Shown here piece after piece: positions 12,586 to 24,567 of a DNA stretch of 64,000 nt; position 1 is the first letter of the stretch; every line of letters starts with the position of its first letter. The translations under genes were made by a program, and so were the position numbers. The DNA comes from Cavia porcellus (taxonomy: Eukaryota > Chordata > Mammalia > Rodentia > Caviidae), in contig NW_026947503.1 in NCBI RefSeq assembly GCF_034190915.1, forward strand, positions 27,734,532-27,798,531, read 5' to 3'. The notes beneath the pieces were generated by a model. The model was not told where the DNA came from and made no database searches. It saw nothing but the letters and a program-made list of their open reading frames with translations.

Positions 12586-13758
12586 TTTACGTTCTTACTG
12601 ATTTTTCTGTCTTCTCATCCTACCAATTGTTGAGACAAATACTGAATCTTCTACTTTGTCAACTTTTCTCTATTTCTTTTTAGTTCTAGCAATTTTTCCT
12701 TCATGTATTTATTAGGAGCATAACCATATGGAATTTTATATCTTTTTGATAAATAACTATTTATCATTTTGAAATTACCCTTTTTATGTACATAGCAACA
12801 TGCTTTTCTCTGAAATCTGTTTTGCCTAGTTTTAATTTAAACATTATTCTTTTGATTAGTATTAGTATCTTTTCATTCCTCTTACTCTTAACCTACAGTA
12901 TTTGTGTTTATGTTTTTAAAAATGGGTTTCTCATAGGCAACATAAAGTGAAATTTAACTTTCAATCCAATCTAAAATTTTCCACATTAGGCTATTTATAT
13001 TTAATGTGATTTTTGTGTATTTGGGTTAAGTTTCACACTATGGTTCTTTGTATTGGATTCTTCTCACCTGTTATTTGCTCTTTTTTCCTTTTGTTCTGCT
13101 TTTTTAAAAACTCAACTAAGCAGTTTTGCGATCCTTTTTAAAATTTTTGTCTTATAACTTGTAAACTGTTGTTTCTATTAGTGGCTCCATACCCATTTAT
13201 AATTTTTCAAGCCTTCAAAAGATATTATGCTACTTTATATATAAGAAACTTACAGGTACATTTCTTTGCTCTTGGCCTTTGTGCTCTTACTGTTGTGCAT
13301 TTTACTTCTATTTATTTTATAAAACTCGAAGTTCATTGTTGACGTTGTTGCTTAAATAAGTCAATTATCTATTCTCTTTAAAAGACTTACATAACTTAAA
13401 AGTTTCATAATTACTTGCATAGTTAACATTTGCAGTAATTGTTAGTCTTTTACACAGAGCCGGTTTTTCATCACATTCCTCATGCCTAAAGAACTACAAT
13501 ATTTCTTCTTATGAATTTCTGATGCTGATGAATTATTCCAGTTTTTGAAAATATGCAAAAGTAATCATCATTTTGCCTTTTGAAAACTATTTTTGTTAAA
13601 CACAGAATTCTAGGTTGCATGATTTTTGTTTTTTCTCTAGTACTTCTTCTGGCATGCATTGTGATGAAAATTAATACATTTACCTTTATTTTCTGTATAT
13701 ACTTGGTTTTTCTTGAGTTACTTTTAATATTTGTTATCCTGGTTTTAAAAGGTTTTTT
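12586..13758 (-). mobile_element. Old antisense L1M, ORF2 N-terminal (endonuclease) region
   Basis: Contains reverse-complemented landmarks of the L1 endonuclease and inter-ORF region: 'cttcatgtatttattaggag' near 12701, 'tttgattagtattagtatct' near 12851, and a 'ttatatttaatgtgattttt' block near 12995. No open frame is kept. Confidence 0.75.
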
Positions 13759-13759
13759 G

Positions 13760-13840
13760 TTTATTTGTTTGTTTTTGTTTTTGGTACCAGAGATTGCAGC
13801 CAGGACCGTATTACTGAGTACATCTCCTGGTCTTTCTTTC

Positions 13841-13884
<44 letters not shown>

Positions 13885-14035
13885 TTTCTTTCTTTCTTTC
13901 CTTCCTTCTTTCCCTCCTTCTTTCCTTCCTTCCTTCCTTCCTTCTTTCTTTCTGTCTTTCTCTGTGAAGACAGTCTTGCTAAGTCACTCATCATCTAGGG
14001 TGAGTTTGAATTTACAATCTTTTGTCTCAGTTATA
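13760..14035 (-). mobile_element. Antisense B1/ID composite SINE with expanded (CTTT)n
   Basis: Left part: reversed ID-like end ('ggtaccagagattgcagcc'). Right part: reversed B1-like body ('gaagacagtcttgctaagtc' ... 'gagtttgaatttacaatctt'). A 123-nt CTTT/CCTT tract sits between them, where a composite SINE would carry its A-rich linker. A 177-codon open frame across this region comes from the simple repeat. Confidence 0.65.
13831..13953. repeat. 123-nt pure pyrimidine tract, (CTTT)n/(CCTT)n
   Basis: Uninterrupted C/T on the + strand, from CTTT units to CCTT units and back. It probably grew from the A-rich linker of the surrounding SINE. Confidence 0.97.
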
Positions 14036-15175
14036 CTGTGTCTTAGTGTTGCCTCTTCATATTTGCTGTGCTTGAGGTTCATTGAATATCATCTTGGATC
14101 TGTGGCTTTATAGTTCTTATCACATTTGGAAATTTTTCAGCATTTTTTGCTTCAAATAACTTGTCTCCTCTTTCTAATTAAACATGTTATAACACTTGGA
14201 CTTTTCCCTCAGCACGTTGATGTTGCTAGTCTTTTTTTTCATATATGCTTTATTTTGAATAGTTTGTAATACTATGTCTTCCAATTGACTAGTATGTTTT
14301 TCTCTAATATCTGACTTGTTTTTATGCCTTACAAGTGAATTTTTTATTCAGATATTGTATTTTTCACATCTGAAAGTTTGACTGAGTCTGTTTTTACAAC
14401 CTCCATGCCTCTAGAATTCTAAGCCTAGATCATAGAGTTACTACAGTCGTTTTAAAGTCTTTGTCTACTAATTGTATCATCTATGTCATTGCTATCTCAC
14501 TTTCAAATGCTGTATTTTTCTCATTGGTGATTGCTGGGTCATTTTGTTTTAAAGCATATATGTGAGCACATGTATTTGTTTGTTTGTTTATTCATTTATT
14601 TATTTGCTTCTCTGAATGCATAATAATTTTTCTTATGTTCCACTCATTACAAATTTTATCTTGCTGAGTGCTGAATATTTTGTATTTCTCAAATATTGAG
14701 TTGTCTTTGGGAGTTTGATAAAGTTATTTGAGAGACTCAATATTTTTGAGTCTTGCTTTCATCTTTTTAAGCAAGGTTGAAGCAGCATTCAGTATAGAAA
14801 TGATTTTATCCCCATATTGACCTAGTGACCCATCCATTATGAAGTCGTTCACTCTAGTTTGGAGCAATAAGAAATATGTTGACCAAATCTTCCCCAAACT
14901 CTAGAATTTTCATCTTTATCCTTATCCAGTAATTCTTAATTCAATGTCGGGTAGTTTCCCACATGCACAAACTGATAAGTACTGAGTGAAGATCTCCAAT
15001 TACTCCTTCTCCTGTACCAACTTCCCCCGTGGCTGTCTGGTCTTCTCTTCTATCCTGTGAACTCCACTTACATGGACTTCCCTGAGATTCCCAGCTCCAA
15101 CTATCAAGGTCAGAAATCCAGGCAGACACTCCCTGAGTTCTTACTACCTGCATTGTGCCCAGAGATTATATAAAG
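14036..15175 (-). mobile_element. Old antisense L1M, ORF1 and 5' region
   Basis: Reversed L1 ORF1/5' landmarks follow in order: 'gcttgaggttcattgaatat' near 14070, 'tttgtctactaattgtatca' near 14460, 'gctgagtgctgaatattttg' near 14663, and 'gagtcttgctttcatctttt' near 14748. GC rises after 14940, as in an L1 5' UTR. With the pieces from 8830 on, this gives one about 6-kb L1 split by three insertions. Confidence 0.7.
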
Positions 15176-15179
15176 GCCA

Positions 15180-16945
15180 AAAGTGGGGGAGACTACTTGC
15201 TCTCCTTTGTTTCATACTCTGTTGTCTGACTTGTAGTACTTTCATAATAGTCCTTTAGATTTAGAATAGAAATTTAGATTTTCAGTTGTTTCATGTACAG
15301 TATAAGTCTGGCCTGTGTTCCTTGTTGGCAGAAAGGGGAACTCTTCACATTGTTCTACAATTTATTTGAATTTTGCGTTCAGGTACCTTTATCCTGTTTT
15401 ATAATAAATTTTTTACTTCATTTAGTCTAGTTTCTTTCTTCATTTGGTCTAGTTTATCTTTCCACATACAGGTAAAACTAAGAGCAAGTCAATTAATGAC
15501 ACAGCTGCTTAATGGAAGTAAAGTCAGGGATAGACCCCAGACTAATTGGAACTTGGATTTGGCTTGTACAGACAAACCTGTACAATATTATGAGGTTCTC
15601 TTTCTTCTGTCAAAACAGCCACCATTGACCTGCGAAAGTTTCTAGACTGATAATTCTAACATGTGCTTGCTGATTTATATAAAGAGTTTTGGTCTAATTT
15701 TAAAATGTACCAAATTCTATGTCGCTAATATAAAACAAAGATCCTTAGTTCTAGTGGAAAGGAAAATAACTCTGCTCTCTAGAAGGAAAAGAGGTGAAAC
15801 AGAGACCTGACTGTCAGTTTTCATGTGTTCCAAGACTCCTGACTGTACTTTGAGGTGTGGAATGTTGGTGGAGTCAGTGGCCACCCCACTGGAATCTGAG
15901 TGCTTGTCTTTATTAGCCTAGTTTGTCATTCCAGATGTTCTGGCCTCCTCATTTTGGTCTTTGTCTGTAGCAGTGAAATTCTTCACTCTTATTAGGAATT
16001 TGGGGGAGGGAACACAATTTTTTCCTCCATAATCCAAAATATCACAAAATTTCTATCTTTTGTCATATTTCCATTGATATGTCATTTGATAATGATTTTT
16101 TCCCTTGTTGGATTATTGTAAGATTTTTACATAAATACCATGTAAAATAAAATTTACCAGAAAGAAATTCTTATCTTATTCTTATGTATTGAATAACTTT
16201 CTTTTTTTATTTTATTTTAAAGGAAATAATGCAAAACAATAAAATGAAAAAAATTCCAAAAAATGAGAACAATGTTGAATTACAAAAACAAGAAAATAAA
16301 AAATTCCCATTAGTTACTATATTGCATATTGCTATCCTCTAAATAGATGCTCAGCTTACCTGATTTAGATCTGCAAAGTCAGTCAAACTATACAAGCATT
16401 AAGTTGTTTGTTTAATTCAGTTGCTATGGTCTTGGCCTGTGTTCCTCCAATTCAGTCAAATCTCTCTCTCTCTCTTCTTTTGGTACAAAGAATTGAGAAA
16501 ACATATAATTTATTGTGCTTATTCTACAGTATCATATACAAATTACTTTACTTCATATATAGTTAATTTAATTTTCAGTTAATGTCTTCAGAATTCTAAC
16601 AAAATGTATTAAGAATCAGAAAGTTATACTTAGAACAAAGTTATACTTAGAAAATAAGTATGAAAAACCTCTGATAAAACTTGCTGAAATATCCCCCTTC
16701 ATCAGGGCCTCCTAGTCAGGACAGTCAACAAATTAATTGTCAAAACTGAATAGCAAGTATGCCTATAAGGTTAGTTTATTTATGAAGACTATTTTTACTA
16801 TTTAGCTTTGTCCTTTGTGAAATTTGCTGAGTACTAAATTTTCTAAAAGGAGCCTGATCTTAATAAATAGATTTTAATGTATCTGAACTATTGTCTTTCT
16901 TGCAATAGTTTTAACTGCATCTTCCAAGAAAAGGCAATTTATGAA
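15180..16945. other. Mostly unclassified sequence with one MIR piece
   Basis: Apart from the MIR-like fragment at 15470-15560 and a short (TC)n near 16461, no gene or repeat is recognised. Open frames are short and unsupported. Confidence 0.45.
15470..15560 (-). repeat. MIR fragment (antisense)
   Basis: The string 'gacacagctgcttaatgg' followed by 'gatagaccccagact' matches the reversed MIR core and tRNA-like head arrangement. Strongly diverged. Confidence 0.5.
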
Positions 16946-16949
16946 CTTT

Positions 16950-17070
16950 TTGGAGTCTGTATGACTTTGACCAGCATCCTTAACCTCTGTAAGCTTTAGT
17001 GTCCTCATTTATAAAATGAACCCATCCAGTATCCACTTCTTGGGGCTTTGTGAGAGTTATCTCAAGATCA
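16950..17070 (+). repeat. MIR fragment
   Basis: The succession 'gactttgaccagcatcctta', 'acctctgtaagctttagtgt', 'cctcatttataaaatgaa' is the MIR core and its 3' part. Confidence 0.75.
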
Positions 17071-17339
17071 TAAACTTCACCCTGTATAATTAGCTGTTTA
17101 TCTAATATTTGTTGTGTTTTCAGTCATTAACATGAAATGTAACCTGCCTTATTTCCCTTCTGTTTCATCACAGAGGCAAATTTAGGAAGAATCCTGACTT
17201 TTGTCAGTATTTCCAGATACTTCCGCTATTTGGAGCATCTGTCCCTTCTCCATTTTCACTTCTACTTAAATAGTTCAGGTATTTATAATTTCATAGATAT
17301 TTTATTATAATTACCTCAGTAATAGCTCTTCCTCCGAGA

Positions 17340-18075
17340 TCTTCTCCCACAAACCATTTTACATGCTGCTGCCTTTGAAACACTCATATATTCTCACTTT
17401 GGTCATCAATAGTTCCCTACTGTCATAGATTCCTCAGTCTGATATGCAAGACTTTGTGGAACAGGAACTCAACCAGTCTTTCCAACCAAGTTCCTATTCT
17501 TCTCCTGCATTTGACTAACATTCATTGAATGTTTTGACCTCACATCAAAATTTCCCTGATATTTTCATTTGCCTTAATCAATTTGTCCTCACGACTCGCT
17601 TTCCACATAACATGATTCTCACCTCAATTTAGCGACTGAATTGGAATTTTAGACCTTTTCTTTGTAAATCCCATGCTAGTTCCATTGTGGTCTTTAAACT
17701 CATGTCTGATGATGGTGTTCTTTTCCTGCCATGAAATATCTTCTCTATGCTCTCACCATACCCTTGCCTTGCCTCTTACCATTCTCCTCCATCTCAACAC
17801 CATTGCTGTTTTCTGAGCCTTTCTTATGGCCTCATCTTTACCTAACACAGTTGTCTTCATTCCTCAAAGCTCCAAAGTTTCTACCACCACTATGCCCTTC
17901 CTAATCTCGGGTCTGGTCTCCCTACCATGTGTCCTGGACAGCCCCATAAGACTTACCACATTCAGCTTGAAGTGTAATTATTCTACACACCTACTTTCCC
18001 TGCAGAACTTTGCCATCTGAGGACAGGACCTAATCTGTGCTGTGTCGGCCTTTTCAGCATTTCACACGATAGCTT
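17340..18075 (+). repeat. L2 LINE, ORF end and 3' UTR
   Basis: Pyrimidine-rich L2 ORF-end wording runs to 'aagacttaccacattcagct', 'gtaattattctacacacc' and 'gaggacaggacctaatctgt'. These are the classic L2 3' landmarks in correct order. Confidence 0.7.
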
Positions 18076-18950
18076 GATGGGGGTGGGTAGGCAAGAAGGT
18101 GGCAGTAAAACTGTGAATGGATGCCTCAAGTGCGAGTCTAACAGACAACCTCTACGTATATTTAAGAGCCCAGAAAAGAAACTCACTGAACAGAGAAAAA
18201 TTACAGAGCTTAGACATAGAATAAGTACATAAGAAGTCAGGCAAAAGGAGGCAGGCTGTGGTCCTATGCATAAAAATGAGTTTAAATTCAAGAGGAAGAT
18301 CAGTGTCAACACAGTGAGATGAGAAGCAGAGTAAACAGAACTGCCAACAAAGAGCAAAAAAGTACCTAAAGTATAGGTAATAATGAGGCTGGGTACAAAG
18401 ACTGATTGACCATAGGCAAGACTTGGGAACAGGGGACCCTCTACCAGTTGTAATTAGATTATTAAGTCCTAGTAAGAAGGGTTATCGAAAATATCAGCCC
18501 AGCTGGTAGACTGCTGAAGCCACTGACACAGCTGTTTTAAAATGAAGGTGACAAAACTCTCAAAGATCAGTGTAAAGACTGTGAAGAATCAGTGGTAGTC
18601 CTTAGAAACTGGTATAACACCATAATGAAAAAGTATGTTGAATAGATAGTAGAAATACATCAAACAGACACACATGTCTTACTAATTATTCATATAGGGA
18701 CATTTCTGTATCCCATACACTTATATAGCTCCTAGTAAAGAGTGCTAATACTATTGCATGTTGTAAGATTATTTACTTTACTTGAGGTTTTCTTCCCAGC
18801 CATATCATACAAAATCAAAAGCAGTCATTTAGTTCTCATATCTAAGCAAATTAAAATTTCAGCCTTTCCAATACACTGGGATGCTCCCAAAGCAGGGTTG
18901 AGATCTCCTGCTACATTTCAGAATTTGTATTTTATGAATTTTCATCATTG
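18076..18950. other. No gene recognised
   Basis: A 124-codon minus-strand frame (17983-18357) overlaps the L2 end and has no recognisable similarity. Nothing else is supported. Confidence 0.45.
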
Positions 18951-18951
18951 T

Positions 18952-19037
18952 CTTTTTTTTTTTCTGGCATCAGGAATTGAACTCATGTCCTCACACTTGC
19001 CCAGCAGGTGCTGTGACACTGAGCTATATCCCCAACC
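18952..19037 (-). mobile_element. ID-type SINE (antisense)
   Basis: T-run, 'ctggcatcaggaattgaact' and 'ctgagctatatccccaaccc' form a reversed ID SINE (A tail, B box, A box). It is more diverged than the copies at 29754 and 37587. 'catcattg' before and 'catcatcaatg' after are a weak target-duplication candidate. Confidence 0.8.
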
Positions 19038-19279
19038 CATCATCAATGCCATTTTTATACTGTGTTAGAATCTTCCTTTATCTGATAAATCTACATCACA
19101 TGGAAGTCAGCCACTTTTACAGTATATATGTTTATGTGTTACTTGTCTCTTGCTCATTAAAAATCACTGTAAAGCTCAGAAATTTCAAGTAATAAACAGG
19201 TCTTATCTCATCACTCCTGTGAATCATAAATTGGGAGTAGTCTAGCTATGTTGTGATGACTCACTGTCTCAAACGAAAA

Positions 19280-19640
19280 TGCAGTTGCAGTATCAGTGGT
19301 GCCAGTCTGCCCACGGTTGGAAGGCTTTGTTAGTGTGGTACATGCTGCTCATTGGTGCTGCTTGTCAGTTTTTTGCTATCAACGCTTTTCCACAGGGCTG
19401 CTGAGTGCCTTTCAACATAGCAGCTTTCTACCTTATAGTGACTGATCCAAAAGGGGAAACAAAGCAGAAACTACACTTTCCTCTAAGACCCAGCCTTAGA
19501 TATCACACACCAGACTCCACAGTATCCTAGTGACTACCTAAACTGGGAGTGGTTACCCAGGTGGATGAATACCAAGAGGCAGAGTTTACTGGGATCATCT
19601 TAGAGTATGTCTACCACAATCTAGTTCACCATTATGATTC
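19280..19640. repeat. Possible old LTR remnant
   Basis: GC-richer text with 'cacagggctgctgagtgcct' and 'accttatagtgactgatcc' reminds me of an old mammalian LTR family, but it is too diverged to name. Confidence 0.25.
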
Positions 19641-19679
19641 AAATTACCCATATCTTCTTTGACTACAAGGGTAGTGGTT

Positions 19680-20094
19680 TGTGTTGTGTTCATGTTCAAT
19701 GGTTCCTGTTCATGTTTTATGGCTCCAATTGAAATACAATGTTACTTTGCAGGAATTGAAGCTTTATGACAAATATCCCTCAACAATTTCTGGCTCCCAG
19801 GACATCTTCCACAAAGAAGATATGTCCGTGTCATCAATAGTTTCCCAGATTTTTCCCCTTGTCCACAAGACCTCCTGTAAATGCTTGTTATGAAGCTCTA
19901 TAAAAGTCTGCCCTTCCTGCCTCCTGAGCCCCAACAGAATCTCTTCCTAGTCAGCACTTACAGATGCTTCTCTTTCCTCTATTGTAAAGCCTATTTCTTA
20001 GGATGGCTTTGAGCCACCAAGTCCTGCATCCAGGTATCATTCAATCCAATGTCATGGATTCTTGAGCATTATGCAAGATTCTGGTGACGTAACA
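19680..20094 (+). repeat. Candidate solo LTR with TATA box
   Basis: A roughly 415-bp segment can be read as beginning TGTG and ending AACA. It has a TATA-type motif 'ctataaaag' at about 19897-19905, followed by a pyrimidine-rich 'ccttcctgcctcctgagccc' leader. This resembles a U3-R-U5 layout. No target duplication is clear and the boundaries are guesses. Confidence 0.3.
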
Positions 20095-21639
20095 AGAAAC
20101 AAATATTCATGATCTGTGTCCGCAAAATTTAAAATCCAGAATTGTAAACCACTAGATTTGTGTTGTCAATCTAGTAGCTAAGTTAAAAGCACACATTTGT
20201 TTTATTGAACTGGGCTTATGCAGCTCCCATAAGAGTACTGCTCATACCCAAATATGTCAGGGTTAAGCTCTCTGCACTTTTGCTCATAGTTGTTCTTCTC
20301 GCAATAAGAATCACACAAGAATCCTGGAAGCCGGCACCAGAAAACAAAGAATAGATTCTTTCTCTACTCAGAAGTGCCTTTCCTCCAACATCTAAGTGTT
20401 ACTGAGTCAACTTTGCTGTGCTCATTCTGCCCATGGGTTGACTTTTTTATCCTTAGAGATCCTCAGTAAATCATGCAAATATCTTGGCAGGGTTCTTTTT
20501 GATGTACATCACCAAACAACAGTGGAAAACACTCCTATAAACATTATAATATGCAAAAAGAAAGAGAATACCCATCGTATCACCTTGAAAGTTTGAAAAG
20601 GTGCTTTAGAAATGTCTAGTCAAACATGGGGAACAGAATATCATGTTTCCTGCTTCTTTCTCTAAAAGCCCACTAAAATAACAGTCAAGAATTAAATAAC
20701 TTGGGGAAAAAAGCCATCACAAGCACTAACCAAGAAGAGAAAGAACACTGACCCAAGACGTCAATCATATGTTTTAAGTTTATGACCAGAAACCCAAGTA
20801 TCAATTGACTTTACAAAAGGGAGAAAGTTAAATATCAGATTCTTACAGAAAGCTGAATCAGCAAGAAGTCAGTCAGTTAAGTCCTCAGGACTCCCCTCAA
20901 CTCCCAGAAAAAAAAAAAAACACCTCAGAATTAGAGATACTGAAGACCCAAAGAAGTTCTAGGGTAATCTAAGGAATTCTTCAACTTTCACTATCTTTTC
21001 CCCTGAAAATGCCACCATTCTTCTATATCCCACCATTGTCCATAAATCCAAAACATTCTGGACCTGGGAACATTTGGTAGACACAGGAGCGTGGCTGAGG
21101 AGTTTTCATGACAATGGAGGGATCTAATGAAAAGCTCTCAGACCACTGAAAACTAATTCATCCTATTACAACTTTTTTATACTGGACATAATAACATCCT
21201 ATCATGAAGCCAAACAAAATTATTGATGAAGAAATCTGTTAGCACTAACATTGTCTACTGCAGGATTAAAGGATACAACCTCCCTAAATATTCCAAATGA
21301 TATAGTGAGCTTACTGTGTACCTTTTAGTTTTTCAAGTAATTACCCTGGTTATAATTTAAGCTTCTCTTATTAAATTAGCTTGTCCTGATGACATTCTCT
21401 AACATCTTACTTCCTCTTGACATTAGTGACTAGGAGGCCATAGAGGTAGTTAGCAAGAAACAAACAGTTCTGCCATCTGAGGAAATACTACCATAGGAAG
21501 TATAGAGATTCCATTTCTTTGATGAAGTGTCACTATTTTTAAAAATCTCTTAAGCTGTGTTTGAGTAATGTGTTAGCTGGAATTTTTTTAGTAATATGGT
21601 TGTTGTTTTGTACTATTCAGAAAATTTTCCAACTAAAAT

Positions 21640-21753
21640 ACTTGCATTTGGAATTACTATTTGATTTTCTAAGAAAGCTTCATATATTCTTTATACTTTC
21701 TGTTTACTATGCTTTATCTAGTATATCCCCGTTCTACTTTATTCTCCAACTTT
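21640..21753 (+). repeat. Direct repeat copy A
   Basis: About 110 bases, with 'ttttctaagaaagcttcata' at its core, match copy B at 22583-22692 with scattered mismatches. Family unknown. Confidence 0.8.
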
Positions 21754-22582
21754 GTAGAATGTACTGCTGCTAAGGAGTTTTATGCTGCTGTAATTTGCTA
21801 CTGTTGTCTGCATTTATTTCTTTAATGACATAAAATTGAAAAGTTGGCAAAGCAACAAGTTGGTAGATAATTTAGAAAACATCTTGGGAAAAAAAACCTT
21901 CTAGAAATATCTAGAATGATCTTTCGTTAAAATATTATCACAACTCATAAGCTTTCTTAATACATAGAACAATAGCCAAGCTGTCATAGAGAGAAGGCAT
22001 TTCCTCAATAAAATATCCAGTCTCAATTCCCAACCCCAGACCACACAAACTTAGACATGACCTTGGCAGCTCTCCTTTAAACTTAACTGAGTCCTCCTAA
22101 TTAAATTGCTAAAATTTGATAAAGATGCAACCAATCACAGAATGCATTTTGAATATTTTATTAGCACTAGTCCAATTGTCTCTTCATTTAAGTAGCTGAA
22201 ATTCACTCTTTCCATATGGCAAGATTTAACTTTCAAGTTTATTTAATAAACCTAATTTTGAAAAACAATGGAACAATGAAACCATCATAAAATTTTTGAA
22301 ATGTCATTAAACAGCATTTAAGTTTCATATATACTCTTAATTTTACAAACCTCCTAACAACTAGATAAAACCATTACACAGACACTTGGCAGACATTCAG
22401 TTAAAAGTCATGTGTTGAAACAGTAGATAACCAAAACACTAAATCAAGAGAACTCACTTCCTTAGCTTGAACATAAATCTCCAGGGATATAACTCAGTAC
22501 TGTATTATTCTCAATACAGTAGTTACTAAGATGAAGACCAAATGTCATTCCCAGGCTTATCAAGCTTCTACTAGTTAAAGTG

Positions 22583-22692
22583 ACTTCCATTTGCAATAAC
22601 TATTTAATTTTCTAAGAAAGTTTCAATATATTCATTATACTTACTGATTACTGTGCTTTACCTAATATATCCCATTCTATTTTATTCTCCCA
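22583..22692 (+). repeat. Direct repeat copy B
   Basis: Same orientation as copy A, about 940 bases downstream. It contains 'ttttctaagaaagtttcaat' and an 'atatatcccattctattt' block. It could be a local duplication or two copies of an unnamed repeat. Confidence 0.8.
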
Positions 22693-22879
22693 AAGGTTCG
22701 ATTCCATCCAATTGGCCAATCTTAGCCAGAGTACAAATTTGGGAGCCTGATCTCTGGCAGCTGGGATTTGCCTGCTGAATTCTACAAACCTCTTAGAGTG
22801 ACAGTGCATTCAAGGCTATGATGTACATCAGCATCGCTACCCATGAATTTAGGTACACTGAACTATTTGCATCTGATTC

Positions 22880-23040
22880 TTAAAATGCACCAAGCTCTCA
22901 TCTTTTCTTTTCGTGGCACATGTTGCTTCATTGGTCTCAAATGCCTCTCCCCACATCCTTTCCTTGATAACACGTCTTTAGTGCCTCAGCTGTCGCAGCT
23001 TCTTTATGCCCAGTCTGAGTTAGATGCCCCTCTTTAGTTC
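22880..23040 (+). repeat. Possible L2 fragment
   Basis: Wording such as 'cacatgttgcttcattggtc' and 'aaatgcctctccccacatcc' resembles the L2 ORF-end region. Heavily diverged. Confidence 0.35.
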
Positions 23041-23181
23041 TTCTTGCTTATGAAACACTGAACTATAAGGGTGTAGTTAGTCCTACTCCATGATCTATCC
23101 TCAAAACTGCAACTAAAGTTGATTTTTTGCATCTCCAGTACTGAGCAATGTGTTTAGCCCACAATGAGACCCCCTAAAGGA

Positions 23182-23219
23182 AAATAATAATAATAATAAT
23201 ACTAATAGTAATAATAATG
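23182..23219. repeat. (AAT)n microsatellite
   Basis: AAT units with two interruptions. Confidence 0.95.
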
Positions 23220-24345
23220 TCTTATGAAAGAACTTCAGCAGCCAAAGATCAGGATCCAATAGACTCAGATGAACCCGGGCCTTAACGGTTTTGCCTCTTT
23301 CTACAGTGCTGCTCTAATCTCCTCTGCCCTTCTGGTTTGGTTTCCCCATCTAATATTCTCATTCCTTTCTGCAACTGCACCCTGTTTGGGGGTTCTAGTT
23401 GGCCCTAATTCCCACTCTTTCCTTTCCCATATGGATTGTGTGCTATGGTCTGTTCCTTCACTGCCTGATTCCACCCCCCACACTGAAACTCTCCTTGGAC
23501 CCAATCCGTGCTGATCCAAATTGTCATCTGCTGTTCCCTTTGGAGCACTGGCTGTGCCCTGCATTGCTCAGAGCAAGTCACTTTTCCAAATCCTCAAACT
23601 CACTCAGCATCAGCTTCTGCTCATGCCTCCCGACCACTGCCTAATCAACTTGTGCATACTTTATCTTCTCTCTGAACACTAGCTTCTTCTTGGAGATAAT
23701 ACAGATACCACATAATGCACTAAACTCAGAGAAGAAAACTGAAGGCTTCCAAAGGAAAAACATGCACAAATGTTCATTGGTCTCCTTTGATTCAGACACA
23801 AGTCTGACTACAGAGTGAGAGTAATTTCACTTTATCAAATACAGTATTATCAAGATATGAAGTTTGTCTCCCAGAGAGTATTAAAGCATTCCACAGATAT
23901 ATCTAAGACAATGCTACACATATAAAGAAATTCAACATGAAAACTTTTATTTTGAATCACGTAAAGACCTAAAATAGTTGAGAGCTACTTTCAAAAATAA
24001 AATTCACCCCTAAAAGTCAACATGCACTGTCACTTAGGATATTTGTATTCTCAAGCAGCAGGCTCCGGAAGCATTTCTAAAAGGGAAATAAGTGTGTTTC
24101 ATATTTTGAGCAGTTGTACTCTTGTCACATAGATCCTTCAAAAATGGCTCACCAAATAAAAGTATTCTAAGTCCTTGCCTCAAACAAACAATTGGATAAG
24201 ACAATCAAAAAATGGTGCCAAAAGTTTATTTGAAAATGAGGGATAAAGGACTAAGGGTAGAACTAGCTTTAAAGATAGAGGCCTCAGAATTTGTGCATTA
24301 AACAGAGTGAATTTGGGCCAAAACAAAAGAAAAGATATTTTTAAA
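23220..24345. other. No gene recognised
   Basis: Open frames up to 87 codons overlap on both strands at 23269-23644 in a pyrimidine-rich patch, with no recognisable similarity. The rest is AT-rich and featureless. Confidence 0.45.
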
Positions 24346-24566
24346 AAAGCACACTCTGTCCAGAAGATGCAGAGTCGGCTTTCGGGAGGAGTGGCGACTG
24401 TGGGCTTCGTGTGGAGTCTTGGCCTCCTTTATGCAGTCCACATAACCTGGGACTCCACAATACTCTATGTTTAGTGTCCTGAGAATCGCCTGGTGCTACC
24501 CTGGGATCCTGCAATTGCAGGTCCTGCCCACTTCTCTGGCTAGTATTGCCAGGCTCTGCCTCCTGT
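24346..24566. other. GC-rich segment directly beside the L1 3' end
   Basis: About 220 bases, markedly more GC-rich than their surroundings, with several CpGs near 24370-24410. They abut the 3' end of the large antisense L1. Could be host target sequence, a 3'-transduced tract or part of another L1 5' UTR; I could not decide. Confidence 0.35.
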
Positions 24567-24567
24567 A

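Larger units (their letters stand above)
20095..22880. other. No gene recognised; contains a diverged 110-bp direct repeat
   Basis: Apart from the duplicated segments at 21640 and 22583, I recognise nothing. Open frames are 70 codons or fewer. Confidence 0.45.

Noticed and set aside
13580..14113. A 177-codon open frame rich in Ser, Phe and Leu
   Set aside because: It runs from L1M sequence through the (CTTT)n tract, whose four-base units give open frames in all phases. No protein family is evident.
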